NCBI GenBank assembly: GCA_012295275.1
Contig: CM022679.1
Location: forward strand, 12,871,915-12,906,914
Direction of reading: 5' to 3'
From: Chrysomallon squamiferum
Lineage: Eukaryota; Mollusca; Gastropoda; Neomphalida; Peltospiridae
Length of the DNA stretch: 35,000 nt
Part shown: one piece after another, positions 20,022 to 23,949 of the stretch
Layout: every line of letters begins with the position of its first letter
Numbering within the stretch: the stretch's first letter is position 1
The notes under the pieces: generated by a model
Database searches by the model: none
Told to the model about the DNA's origin: nothing
The model's input: the letters and a program-made list of their open reading frames with translations, nothing else
Position numbers and translations under genes: made by a program

Positions 20022-22315
20022 TTATTTATTTTCTTAACATGTTTTACTACAGATTTAGTTTTTATATAAATAAACTGAAAGTTATTAACTAAAGTTCAGT
20101 TATTATATCTGAACTATATAAATAAAGACAAATGTTGGAAAACACTTTAAACTGAATCTTCTCTTTTTCTTCTTTTTCTTCTTGTTAGCATTATTATTAT
20201 TGTTACCTTTATAAAATTATTCTTTTATAATTATTCTTTTCTTTTTAATCGATATATTGAAAGATTAATCATGTCCTAGAATCCCATACAAAGGTCGTAT
20301 TTGGATGTAGGTATGTGCATGTCTGTGTCTGTATATGTATATGTATGTCTGTATATATGTGTATATGTATGAGTGTGTATATCTCTGGGTATGTGTTTAT
20401 ATGTGCATAAATATGTATCCGTAGATGTAAGAGAGTATATAAGTGTATGTGTGCAGATGTGAGTATGCATGTGCGCGTGTGTGTGTATGTCTGTATTCGA
20501 GCATGTATTTAAGAAATGAATGTATTTATTATACTAGTAAAATATAAGATAATCGACTACATCATTAAGCTGACTCACAGTGTTGGAGTGTTTCACTGGT
20601 GTAAGCACAGCTGGGAGAAGGGACGCAGCCATTGTGAAACTCAAACTTGTAGCCTGATGGACAATGTGCGAAAATCGTGTCCCCTCCAGCACACTTGATA
20701 AAAGTGTAGCACGTCAAACCACTGCCTGGAATCTGAAAACGAAATCCTTCTGGCAGTCTGTTAGGTCCATAGCACTGATCTGTGAAACAAAGAACAGTAA
20801 AATTCTAGGTTTATGAACTAGTATGAATGATTCAATAACTCAGTGAAATAAAGAATTAAAAGAATAATTAAACTGTAATAAACAGTTTGAAGTGAAAGCA
20901 GAATTTATATACACAAATAAACAAGAGTAACGAAAATTAATTAATAATGTTTGTTAGTTGAGAATGAAAAGTATTTTGTTCTTACATTAGAAATCTAAAT
21001 CTTAAAATTAAAACAAATACATGTTTAAAATTAAAACAAATATTTGTCTTAAACGTACTATTTTCTAAATATATCATTTATAATTTACTGCTTTATTGTT
21101 AAAATAATATGATCATCACTTGTGTTAAAATAACAGTTATATAAAGGTGTATTCAAGGTGCGAATTAAAATATTTGTATGAGATCTGTACAATAATATCC
21201 TTTGGTTGAACAATTTAAAAGTGTATTTGTGCGCATCTTAAAATATTTCAATATGAGCTGTACAATAATACTATTTGGATGATATACTTAAACTTCAAAT
21301 ATAAGTTTGATACGTACTATGCTGATAAATACATTTATAATATAAATGTGACTGATACGTACCAACAAGTGTACAGTAACATGTAGTCGAGGAGAAGAGG
21401 TAGCCTATTGGACAGTTCTGTTCTCTGTTGTCTGCATCGAAATATTTCCTTGGAGTTACTGGATGCAACTTAAGTTGACAGTTTACAACTAGAGTAAAAA
21501 AACAAAATTGCTAGTGTTAAACAAACAGAAACTTGAACAAAGTAAACGTAAATACAAATCTGAATGAAATGTATTTTTATAGAACAAAGTAAAATTTATT
21601 CAGATGTCTTCAATGCATAATGAGAACAAAGTAAACGTATTTTGTTGCAAAATAAAAACAAAATAACGAATTCAGCGCGTAATAATAACAAAAGAATTAA
21701 CTGCGCAATAATTAAGTTAGTAACAAGAATTAATTAAATGTATTTGGTACATAAAGCAATATACGTGTATTCAGTGCGCAATAAGAACAAAGCAAACATA
21801 TACGGCGCGTAACAAGAACAAAGTAAACGTATTCTGTTACCAATACGAACACAGTAAACGTATTCTGTGACCAATACGAACAGAGTAAACGTATTCTGTG
21901 ACCAATACGAACAGAGTAAACGTATTCTGTGACCAATACGAACAGAGTAAACGTATTCTGTGACCAATACGAACACAGTAAACGTATTCTGTGACCAATA
22001 CGAACACAGTAAACGTATTCTGTGACCAATACGAACAAAGTAAACGTATTCTGTGACCAATACGAACAAAGTAAACGTATTCTGTGACCAATACGAACAG
22101 AGTAAACGTATTCTGTGACCAATACGAACAAAGTAAACGTATTCACTGCGCAATAAAAACATAGCAAACGGTGTTGAGGGCGTACTAAGAATAAATCAAA
22201 CGTATTCAGTACATGATTAGAAAAATGAAGTGAATGAATTGAGAAATAAAACTCACTTAAAGAATCTGCAACTAATATGAGCGACAGAATAGTCACAACA
22301 TGAAGCAACATCTTC
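1..22315 (-). CDS. Multi-exon gene for a secreted poly-chitin-binding (CBM14/peritrophin-A repeat) protein, 3' end outside window
   Basis: Gene-level entry; its exons are listed separately. It encodes a signal peptide followed by 21 CBM14 (ChtBD2, peritrophin-A) domains seen in the window, 20 complete and one cut by the left edge. Each domain is one exon with six cysteines, in the order C1, GGYC2YEYxxC3, YxRC4PxGxxF, C5VxD, C6. The family binds chitin in peritrophic matrix, cuticle, beak, shell or egg coats, so the product is very probably extracellular. All internal exons are multiples of 3 nt between phase-1 introns, and the joined frame has no stop over about 1,550 residues. Tyr, His and aromatic residues are abundant. 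Linker exons of 12-90 nt separate blocks of 1, 4, 5 and 10 domains. Single-domain peritrophin exons with phase-1 borders are classic exon-shuffling units. The tissue role cannot be told from sequence. The CBM14 assignment is secure; exact borders of the smallest exons are less so. Confidence 0.93.
339..370. repeat. (AT)n microsatellite
   Basis: About 15 AT units in the intron between exons 35 and 34. Confidence 0.95.
522..634. repeat. (CT)n(AT)n(AC)n compound microsatellite
   Basis: About 36 CT units, then AT, then a short AC run, ending about 30 bp from exon 34. Confidence 0.95.
663..704 (-). CDS. Exon 34: 42-nt linker exon with KR
   Basis: Acceptor TTTATTTTCAG, donor gtaagt, phase 1 to 1, residues [13 protein letters not shown]. 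It has the same length as exon 22 and a KR pair near its end. It joins in frame to the partial domain at the window edge. Confidence 0.65.
720..917. repeat. A/T-rich tetranucleotide region
   Basis: TTTTA/TTTTATT runs, then (AAAT)n and (AAAC)n from about 864. It fills the intron between exons 34 and 33. Confidence 0.9.
960..989 (-). CDS. Exon 33: 30-nt linker exon with a KR site
   Basis: Acceptor TTATTTTGTAG, donor gtatgt, phase 1 to 1, residues LMKRSVSNS. Dibasic KR again in a cysteine-free linker. It joins in frame to exon 34. Confidence 0.6.
1320..1680. repeat. ACT/ACA trinucleotide array
   Basis: Compound ACT, ACA, CAC triplets filling the intron between exons 33 and 32. It gives long false reading frames (poly Thr, Leu, Ser) on both strands. 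Confidence 0.95.
1713..1904 (-). CDS. Exon 32: CBM14 domain 20
   Basis: 64 codons, acceptor TTCCCTCAG, donor gtaaga, phase 1 to 1. Cysteines: [36 protein letters not shown]. Last domain of the ten-domain block; the tail after C6 is rich in His and Tyr. Confidence 0.92.
1950..2190. repeat. TCTG-rich DNA and (TA)n
   Basis: Scattered TCTG/TCTA units from 1950, dense at 2084-2116, then about 14 TA units at 2160-2187. Confidence 0.9.
2375..2569 (-). CDS. Exon 31: CBM14 domain 19, tandem acceptor
   Basis: 65 codons if the CAG acceptor is used, or 64 if the TAG three bases on is used (exon end 2566); donor gtgagt. Cysteines: [36 protein letters not shown]. The CAGTAG acceptor is a NAGNAG site and both choices keep the frame. 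Confidence 0.9.
2744..2790. repeat. (AC)n microsatellite
   Basis: Interrupted AC run in the intron between exons 31 and 30; nothing else is recognised in this intron. Confidence 0.9.
3007..3204 (-). CDS. Exon 30: CBM14 domain 18
   Basis: 66 codons, acceptor TTTTATTTTCAG, donor gtatta, phase 1 to 1. Cysteines: [39 protein letters not shown] 15-residue tail ([14 protein letters not shown]) follows C6. Confidence 0.92.
3415..3660. repeat. ACT-rich trinucleotide array
   Basis: Degenerate ACT/ACA/ATT triplets in the intron between exons 30 and 29. Confidence 0.9.
3848..4030 (-). CDS. Exon 29: CBM14 domain 17
   Basis: 61 codons, acceptor TGGTTTTCAG, donor gttagt, phase 1 to 1. Cysteines: [38 protein letters not shown]. 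Canonical CBM14 with many histidines. Confidence 0.92.
4031..4554. other. Intron with no recognised feature
   Basis: AT-rich intron between exons 29 and 28, without long repeats and without a convincing extra exon. Confidence 0.7.
4555..4731 (-). CDS. Exon 28: CBM14 domain 16, without the Pro after C4
   Basis: 59 codons, acceptor TTTGTTTTACAG, donor gtaagt, phase 1 to 1. Cysteines: [36 protein letters not shown]. The otherwise invariant C4-Pro is C4-Ala here, and the Gly two residues on is Lys, so this domain may have changed ligand contacts. Confidence 0.9.
4890..5107. repeat. TGTA-rich DNA and (TA)n
   Basis: Irregular TATG/TGTG units, then about 22 TA units at 5062-5107. Confidence 0.93.
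5183..5371 (-). CDS. Exon 27: CBM14 domain 15
   Basis: 63 codons, acceptor ATGTGTTTCAG, donor gtaagt, phase 1 to 1. Cysteines: [39 protein letters not shown]. Canonical CBM14. Confidence 0.92.
5521..5690. repeat. Mirror-complementary AAC/AAT then ATT/GTT array
   Basis: (AAC)n(AAT)n is followed by (ATT)n, a short spacer and (GTT)n(ATT)n, so the two halves can pair as a hairpin. Confidence 0.9.
5843..5930. repeat. (AC)n microsatellite
   Basis: Interrupted CA run ending about 27 bp before exon 26 on the plus strand. Confidence 0.92.
5957..6148 (-). CDS. Exon 26: CBM14 domain 14
   Basis: 64 codons, acceptor ACAATTTTCAG, donor gtaatt, phase 1 to 1. Cysteines: [40 protein letters not shown] His-rich stretch follows C6 (YYHRH). 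Confidence 0.92.
6280..6880. repeat. ATC, AAT and ACT repeat cluster
   Basis: ATC-rich part at 6280-6360, about 16 AAT units at 6483-6530, AAAT near 6710, and ACT then CAT triplets at 6750-6870. Confidence 0.9.
6936..7115 (-). CDS. Exon 25: CBM14 domain 13
   Basis: 60 codons, acceptor TTTTTTCTCTCAG, donor gtgcgt, phase 1 to 1. Cysteines: [39 protein letters not shown] second possible donor (gtaatc, 24 nt further) would leave phase 0 and break the frame, so the gtgcgt site was chosen. Confidence 0.9.
7186..7765. repeat. Long ACT trinucleotide array
   Basis: Nearly the whole intron between exons 25 and 24 is ACT-type triplets, purest at about 7590-7640. Confidence 0.95.
7841..8020 (-). CDS. 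Exon 24: CBM14 domain 12
   Basis: 60 codons, acceptor ATGTTTTCAG, donor gtaaaa, phase 1 to 1. Cysteines: [36 protein letters not shown]. Canonical CBM14 with a Phe for the usual Tyr after C2. Confidence 0.92.
8148..8482. repeat. (GT)n then (ACAT)n
   Basis: About 20 GT units at 8149-8189, then interrupted ACAT units to 8482, filling the intron between exons 24 and 23. Confidence 0.95.
8522..8701 (-). CDS. Exon 23: CBM14 domain 11
   Basis: 60 codons, acceptor AATCTAAACAG, donor gtgagt, phase 1 to 1. Cysteines: [39 protein letters not shown]. First domain of the ten-domain block of exons 23 to 32, which has no linker exons between its members. Confidence 0.92.
8702..9041. other. Intron with no recognised feature
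   Basis: Pyrimidine-rich patch at 8840-8890 and a short CA patch at 8955-8975; otherwise nothing. Confidence 0.7.
9042..9083 (-). CDS. Exon 22: 42-nt linker exon with a KR site
   Basis: Acceptor TTTCTTTTACAG, donor gtaaaa, phase 1 to 1, residues [13 protein letters not shown]. The HSxIEKR stretch is shared with exon 12 in another linker cluster, strong internal evidence that both are real. It lies just outside the tandem duplication. Confidence 0.68.
9411..9840. repeat. Nested duplication inside copy A
   Basis: About 9411-9655 and 9656-9840 share AACAACTGgATAgATAATCt, then CACTTGTGAAAAAGCCTTTA, a TTTA run, ATATCTTTTCTTTCTTATTT and ATAATCAAATAAAACATTTC. Copy B has a single copy, so this arose after or independently of the larger duplication. 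Confidence 0.8.
9455..9530. repeat. (TTTA)n microsatellite
   Basis: About 15 units inside duplication copy A; its counterpart in copy B is at 10936-10990. Confidence 0.95.
9982..10005 (-). CDS. Candidate 24-nt linker exon with RKRR (copy A)
   Basis: Duplicate of the candidate at 11296-11319: acceptor CCACACACAG, donor gtatgt, 24 nt, phase 1 to 1, encoding RKRRETE. As in copy B it would follow the 33-nt exon after a 45-nt intron. RKRR fits the R-x-K/R-R pattern recognised by furin-type convertases. Not counted in the 35 exons. Confidence 0.35.
10051..10083 (-). CDS. Exon 21: 33-nt linker exon (duplication copy A)
   Basis: Acceptor AATCTTACAG, donor gtaatc, phase 1 to 1, residues [10 protein letters not shown]. 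It is the duplicate of exon 19, and both keep an open frame. Confidence 0.6.
10165..10270. repeat. (ATT)n(GTT)n(TTTTA)n
   Basis: Compound array in copy A; copy B has only the ATT and TTTTA parts, at 11469-11545. Confidence 0.92.
10400..10600. repeat. AATAT-type pentanucleotide array
   Basis: Perfect ATATA units at about 10425-10455, then degenerate ATAAC/ATACA units. The counterpart is at 11690-11890. Confidence 0.88.
10671..10760 (-). CDS. Exon 20: truncated duplicate of the CBM14 exon, Tyr-rich tail only
   Basis: The 3' third of exon 18 is repeated here with its gtaagt donor, but all the cysteine-bearing part is gone. The break lies near 10752, where the sequence switches to intron. An AG acceptor (TATAAATTAG) at the junction would give a 90-nt exon, phase 1 to 1, reading [19 protein letters not shown] and then more tyrosines and GGD. 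It is either a newborn Tyr-rich exon or a non-functional remnant that happens to stay in frame. The acceptor has a weak pyrimidine tract. Confidence 0.4.
10936..10990. repeat. (TTTA)n microsatellite
   Basis: About 13 units in duplication copy B. Confidence 0.95.
11296..11319 (-). CDS. Candidate 24-nt linker exon with RKRR (copy B)
   Basis: Possible exon after CCATACACAG with donor gtatgt, 24 nt, phase 1 to 1, encoding RKRREAQ. The exon is purine-rich, like a splicing enhancer. The intron separating it from exon 19 would be only 45 nt, which is near or below the usual minimum, so the two may instead be alternatives. Copy A keeps the same arrangement. Not counted in the 35 exons. Confidence 0.35.
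11365..11397 (-). CDS. Exon 19: 33-nt linker exon (duplication copy B)
   Basis: Acceptor AATCTTACAG, donor gtaatc, phase 1 to 1, residues [10 protein letters not shown]. Its duplicate, exon 21, reads [10 protein letters not shown]. Both copies keep splice sites, length and frame despite several base changes, which supports real coding function. Confidence 0.62.
11469..11545. repeat. (ATT)n and TTTA runs
   Basis: Copy B counterpart of 10165-10270. Confidence 0.92.
11690..11890. repeat. AATAT-type pentanucleotide array
   Basis: About 10 perfect TATAA units, then degenerate units; longer than in copy A. Confidence 0.9.
11970..12188 (-). CDS. Exon 18: CBM14 domain 10 with a Tyr-rich tail
   Basis: 73 codons, acceptor CTGTTTTTAG, donor gtaagt, phase 1 to 1. 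Cysteines: [38 protein letters not shown]. After C6 there is an unusual tail of about 22 residues that is mostly tyrosine with a few Phe, His, Arg and Gln, ending RGD. Its coding bases look like a TAC/TAT repeat. This tail is the part copied into exon 20 by the tandem duplication. The Tyr run may serve oxidative cross-linking or aromatic contacts, but this is speculation. Confidence 0.9.
12189..12521. other. Intron with a short CA patch only
   Basis: CA/CGCA run at 12440-12475; nothing else recognised. Confidence 0.7.
12522..12701 (-). CDS. Exon 17: CBM14 domain 9
   Basis: 60 codons, acceptor TATCATTGACAG, donor gtagcg, phase 1 to 1. Cysteines: [39 protein letters not shown]. The acceptor and first 8 exon bases are repeated 122 bp upstream in the intron (see the tandem repeat at 12694-12975), which creates a decoy acceptor. 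Confidence 0.92.
12694..12975. repeat. 122-bp tandem repeat carrying a splice acceptor
   Basis: ACAGAAATCTGTCAATGATA starts at 12694 and again at 12816, each followed by similar AAT/GAT-rich DNA. The unit takes in the first 8 bases of exon 17 and its acceptor (minus strand), so an intact decoy acceptor lies upstream of the real one. Confidence 0.85.
12976..13170. repeat. AAT/GAT triplet DNA
   Basis: Continuation of the triplet-rich intron between exons 17 and 16. Confidence 0.85.
13175..13351 (-). CDS. Exon 16: CBM14 domain 8
   Basis: 59 codons, acceptor CCACATTTCAG, donor gtaata, phase 1 to 1. Cysteines: [39 protein letters not shown]. Canonical CBM14, with NHT as a possible glycosylation site. 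Confidence 0.92.
13505..13640. repeat. (ATT)n and (TTTA)n
   Basis: About 15 ATT units, then about 12 TTTA units, in the intron between exons 16 and 15. The rest of this intron holds only short AAG/AAC runs near 13755-13800. Confidence 0.95.
13987..14175 (-). CDS. Exon 15: CBM14 domain 7
   Basis: 63 codons, acceptor TTCAACTGTAG, donor gtaaca, phase 1 to 1. Cysteines: [42 protein letters not shown] is a possible N-glycosylation site. The intron to exon 14 is only 108 bp, the shortest between two domain exons in the window. Confidence 0.92.
14284..14478 (-). CDS. Exon 14: CBM14 domain 6
   Basis: 65 codons, acceptor ATCATCACAG, donor gtaatg, phase 1 to 1. Cysteines: [39 protein letters not shown]. 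The loop between C4 and C5 is a few residues longer than usual (FNASTPGRC) and includes a possible N-glycosylation site NAS. Confidence 0.92.
14481..14960. repeat. AAT, AAC, GAT, TGAA and GGTA repeat cluster
   Basis: AAT/AAC triplets from 14481, GAT triplets, TGAA at 14698-14726, AAT at 14730-14770, GGTA and CAGA patches, and AATG at 14918-14948. Confidence 0.9.
14977..14991 (-). CDS. Exon 13: 15-nt micro-exon
   Basis: Acceptor ATTTTTTAAG, donor gtgagt, 15 nt, phase 1 to 1, adding AGYI plus split codons. Exon size is extreme but phase and splice signals fit. The acceptor is AAG, weaker than the CAG seen at most exons. Confidence 0.45.
15268..15324 (-). CDS. Exon 12: 57-nt linker exon with a KR site
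   Basis: Acceptor TTTTTTTCCAG, donor gtaagt, phase 1 to 1, open. Residues [18 protein letters not shown]. The IEKR-S stretch is a dibasic pair in a cysteine-free linker and closely matches HSIEKR in exon 22, so the two linkers appear related. Dibasic pairs are possible proprotein-convertase sites; cleavage is inference. Confidence 0.7.
15330..15480. other. A-rich intron part
   Basis: AAT/AAAT-rich DNA without a clean repeat, in the intron between exons 12 and 11. Confidence 0.7.
15550..15640. repeat. (AC)n-rich DNA
   Basis: Interrupted CA units ending about 20 bp from exon 11. Confidence 0.9.
15659..15847 (-). CDS. Exon 11: CBM14 domain 5
   Basis: 63 codons, acceptor CTATTTCAG, donor gtaatg, phase 1 to 1. 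Cysteines: [36 protein letters not shown]. The domain ends [10 protein letters not shown] and is followed by the exon 12-13 linker cluster. A reading frame also continues past the donor into a CA-rich repeat, which is not expected to be coding. Confidence 0.9.
15848..16210. other. Intron with no recognised feature
   Basis: No repeat or extra exon seen between exons 11 and 10. Confidence 0.7.
16211..16390 (-). CDS. Exon 10: CBM14 domain 4
   Basis: 60 codons, acceptor TTTTCTCCAG, donor gtgtgt, phase 1 to 1. Cysteine layout: [34 protein letters not shown]. Canonical CBM14. A long poly(A) tract on the plus strand begins about 15 bp upstream of its acceptor. Confidence 0.92.
16404..16570. repeat. 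Poly(A) tract and A-rich DNA
   Basis: Near-pure A on the plus strand at 16407-16480, next to the acceptor of exon 10; on the transcript strand this is a very long poly(U) tract just upstream of CAG. Confidence 0.95.
16909..17205 (-). CDS. Exon 9: CBM14 domain 3 with an extra cysteine-rich tail
   Basis: 99 codons, much longer than the 59-73 of sister exons. The first 60 residues are a normal CBM14 domain ([34 protein letters not shown]). The frame then continues through [21 protein letters not shown] and SLNSCKTG, adding four cysteines before a gtgtat donor. The added CPKGHSS stretch resembles a decayed C4-P-x-G-x-S core, so the tail may be a remnant of a second domain. The end is set by an open frame and the phase-1 donor; an earlier donor was not found. 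Confidence 0.82.
17222..17410. repeat. (GATA)n array
   Basis: Interrupted GATA/GACA units filling most of the intron between exons 9 and 8. Confidence 0.93.
17497..17676 (-). CDS. Exon 8: CBM14 domain 2
   Basis: 60 codons, acceptor ATTTATTTATCAG, donor gtaagt, phase 1 to 1. Cysteines: [38 protein letters not shown]. All six are present, with the CPDGFSF core. This starts the four-domain block formed by exons 8 to 11. Confidence 0.9.
17746..17842. repeat. (ATT)n with ATC core
   Basis: ATT and ATC triplets, about 18 clean ATT units at the right side; the rest of the intron to 18224 is AT-rich without features. Confidence 0.93.
18225..18236 (-). CDS. Exon 7: 12-nt micro-exon
   Basis: Acceptor TTATATTTCAG, donor gtaagt, only 12 nt, phase 1 to 1. 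It contributes YQS plus split codons. The residues resemble the QYQSSGY at the start of the next domain exon. Such a small exon is only credible because the acceptor and donor are both near consensus and the phase fits; it may be alternatively spliced. Confidence 0.45.
18424..18482. repeat. (AAT)n microsatellite
   Basis: About 19 units in the intron between exons 7 and 6. The remainder, 18483-18914, shows no repeat; two GT-like donors there gave stops or the wrong length. Confidence 0.95.
18915..18944 (-). CDS. Exon 6: 30-nt linker exon
   Basis: Acceptor TTTGTCTTTCAG, donor gtgagt, 30 nt, phase 1 to 1. Adds PNYNVEPHT. Both splice sites are strong by eye. Part of the linker cluster between CBM14 domains 1 and 2. 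Confidence 0.6.
19107..19180. repeat. (ATT)n microsatellite
   Basis: About 24 units in the intron between exons 6 and 5. Confidence 0.95.
19340..19414 (-). CDS. Exon 5: 75-nt linker exon, Asn/Gly/Tyr-rich
   Basis: Acceptor CTTTATTCTAG, donor gtaagc, 75 nt, phase 1 to 1, open frame. Residues run [18 protein letters not shown] then NGGNQY. This is the longest piece of the first linker cluster; it has no cysteine. The hydrophilic Asn/Gly composition fits a flexible spacer between domain 1 and domain 2. Confidence 0.65.
19441..19551. repeat. ATC/ATT triplet array
   Basis: ATC-rich then about 16 ATT units, adjacent to exon 5; the rest of the intron to 19918 is unique AT-rich DNA. Confidence 0.92.
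19919..19948 (-). CDS. Exon 4: 30-nt linker exon
   Basis: Acceptor TTTTTCATTTCAG, donor gtacgt, 30 nt, phase 1 to 1. It adds residues FVLDIFYPD (plus split codons at each end). It has no cysteine and no basic pair. Support is the good splice signals on both sides, symmetric phase and open frame; transcript proof is lacking. Confidence 0.6.
19980..20035. repeat. (AT)n then TTTA
   Basis: About 17 AT units followed by TTTA units. Confidence 0.93.
20310..20500. repeat. Degenerate TATG/TGTG DNA
   Basis: Irregular alternating purine-pyrimidine sequence in the intron between exons 4 and 3. Confidence 0.85.
20579..20779 (-). CDS. Exon 3: CBM14 domain 1 (divergent)
   Basis: 67 codons, phase 1 to 1, acceptor TTTGTTTCACAG, donor gtgagt. 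Six cysteines are present: [30 protein letters not shown]. Compared with later domains, the CYEYxxC motif is CYTFIKC and the residue run before C2 is longer (IPGSGLTC), so this is the most divergent complete domain. It is isolated from the rest by the exon 4-7 linker cluster. Confidence 0.88.
20780..21362. other. Intron with no strong feature
   Basis: Two loose repeats: GAGCTGTACAATAATA near 21253 resembles GATCTGTACAATAATA near 21182. No extra exon found. Confidence 0.65.
21363..21488 (-). CDS. Exon 2: short four-cysteine domain, reduced CBM14-like
   Basis: 42 codons between a TTTTTTTACTCTAG acceptor and a gtacgt donor, phase 1 at both ends. The residues begin VNCQLKLHP and include [16 protein letters not shown]. 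The NCPxGYLF part matches the C4-P-x-G-Y-x-F core of CBM14, followed by two cysteines, but the central C2YEYxxC3 segment is missing. It could be a shortened N-terminal CBM14 or an unrelated linker with four cysteines. Confidence 0.75.
21535..22230. repeat. 31-bp minisatellite in intron 1
   Basis: A near-perfect core at about 21820-22150 has around 11 copies of a 31-bp unit containing GTAAACGTATTCTGTGACCA then ATACGAACA. Degenerate copies (GCGCAATAAGAACAAAGC) flank it on both sides. Adjacent units differ mostly at the base before AGTAAAC (ACAC, ACAG, ACAA). Because 31 is not a multiple of 3, the array reads through all three minus-strand frames, and all are open. Confidence 0.93.
22257..22315 (-). 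CDS. Exon 1 of the chitin-binding gene: start codon and signal peptide
   Basis: ATG at 22311-22309 opens [18 protein letters not shown], a short N-terminus with a hydrophobic core typical of a secretory signal peptide. The donor is gtgagt at 22256-22251, leaving one base (phase 1), which joins to exon 2 to give Ile-Val-Asn-Cys. An AG acceptor just upstream (TTTTAACAG, ending after 22315) would leave GAAG before the ATG, so a separate 5' non-coding exon is likely. If intron 1 is not removed, the frame runs on through the donor into the minisatellite and stops at 21730, giving 193 residues. Confidence 0.85.
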
Positions 22316-22749
22316 CTGTTAAAACAGAAATCTTTAATTAGTCAAAACAAAACAAACAAATATATTATATATATATATTTCATTTATTAGTAAAAATCTA
22401 TCAAAAGACAATTCATTTTTTTTTTTTAAAGTTCTTTCGGGTTTTTGTTGTATTATTATCATTAAATACATACACATATACATGCACACATTATATTAGT
22501 AATATGAAAAAAATATGAAAATGTGAAGAAAAAAAACACAATAAAAACGACAATGTAAAAGATAATAATTTAATTAAAAGTTATAAAAAAGCCAAAAATT
22601 AAACCATATATACAGATTTGTTATTAGATAATATTATTATATTATGTTGTGTTATATGTTTTCAAAGGGACACCAGGGACACAAAAGTATATCAGCTTCA
22701 AACAGGATTCAGTTTCTAAAACATAAAATACAACAACAGACTTAATAAT

Positions 22750-23282
<533 letters not shown>

Positions 23283-23700
23283 ACCCTTACCCACCTACCT
23301 ACCCTTTTAAAATAAATATTTATATATAAGTACAAAACATAAGTACAAATTACATTACATTAGATTATTAATTAAAATTTTATCTAAAAGCAAAGTAAAG
23401 ATTAAAATAAAATTATAAGTGAAATAGATACATATTAAAATTTAAATGAAAATAGATTTCTAAATGAAGATTAAGATGAAATAAATAATTATATTCAAAT
23501 GTCAAACATGACGTCGAAGCCAAAAATATATGATGGTTATAATAAAATTAAATATCTATATAAATTATATTAAATTTAATATAAATCTGAATGCAAAAAT
23601 AAAAATGAAATTATAAAATAATTATTTAATTTAACGATAAAGATGATGATGATGATTATAATAACAATAATAAATAAATAAGTAAATAACAACAACAAGA
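23283..23700. other. AT-rich intergenic DNA
   Basis: Loose AAATT/ATAAA repeats, no gene seen. Confidence 0.7.
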
Positions 23701-23702
23701 GC

Positions 23703-23767
<65 letters not shown>
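23700..23767. repeat. (AAT)n microsatellite
   Basis: About 22 units just left of the candidate 5' exon donor. Confidence 0.95.
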
Positions 23768-23769
<2 letters not shown>

Positions 23770-23795
23770 TTTAACTTAGAAACACCAATTCTCAC

Positions 23796-23870
23796 CTGCA
23801 TCCAATCTCCAACGGAAATCTTCACACAGAAACTAACTGATAAGTATTTCTTCATTTTCCTAAATATTTT
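23796..23870 (-). other. Candidate 5' non-coding exon of the chitin-binding gene
   Basis: A strong donor (gtgaga) follows GATTGGATGCAG at 23796 on the minus strand. This could pair with the AG just before the start codon (22316-22318). A TATAAT-like run lies at about 23895-23899 on the minus strand and an octamer-like ATGCAAAT at 23902-23909, so the right end at about 23870 is only a guess. The exon contains upstream ATGs out of frame with the main start, which argues for caution. Confidence 0.28.
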
Positions 23871-23949
23871 TACTTTCTCTATCATCCAATCAGATTATAG
23901 CATGCAAATAAGTCCCTCCTTTTTTTTTATCATAGACTCTAATTTATGT

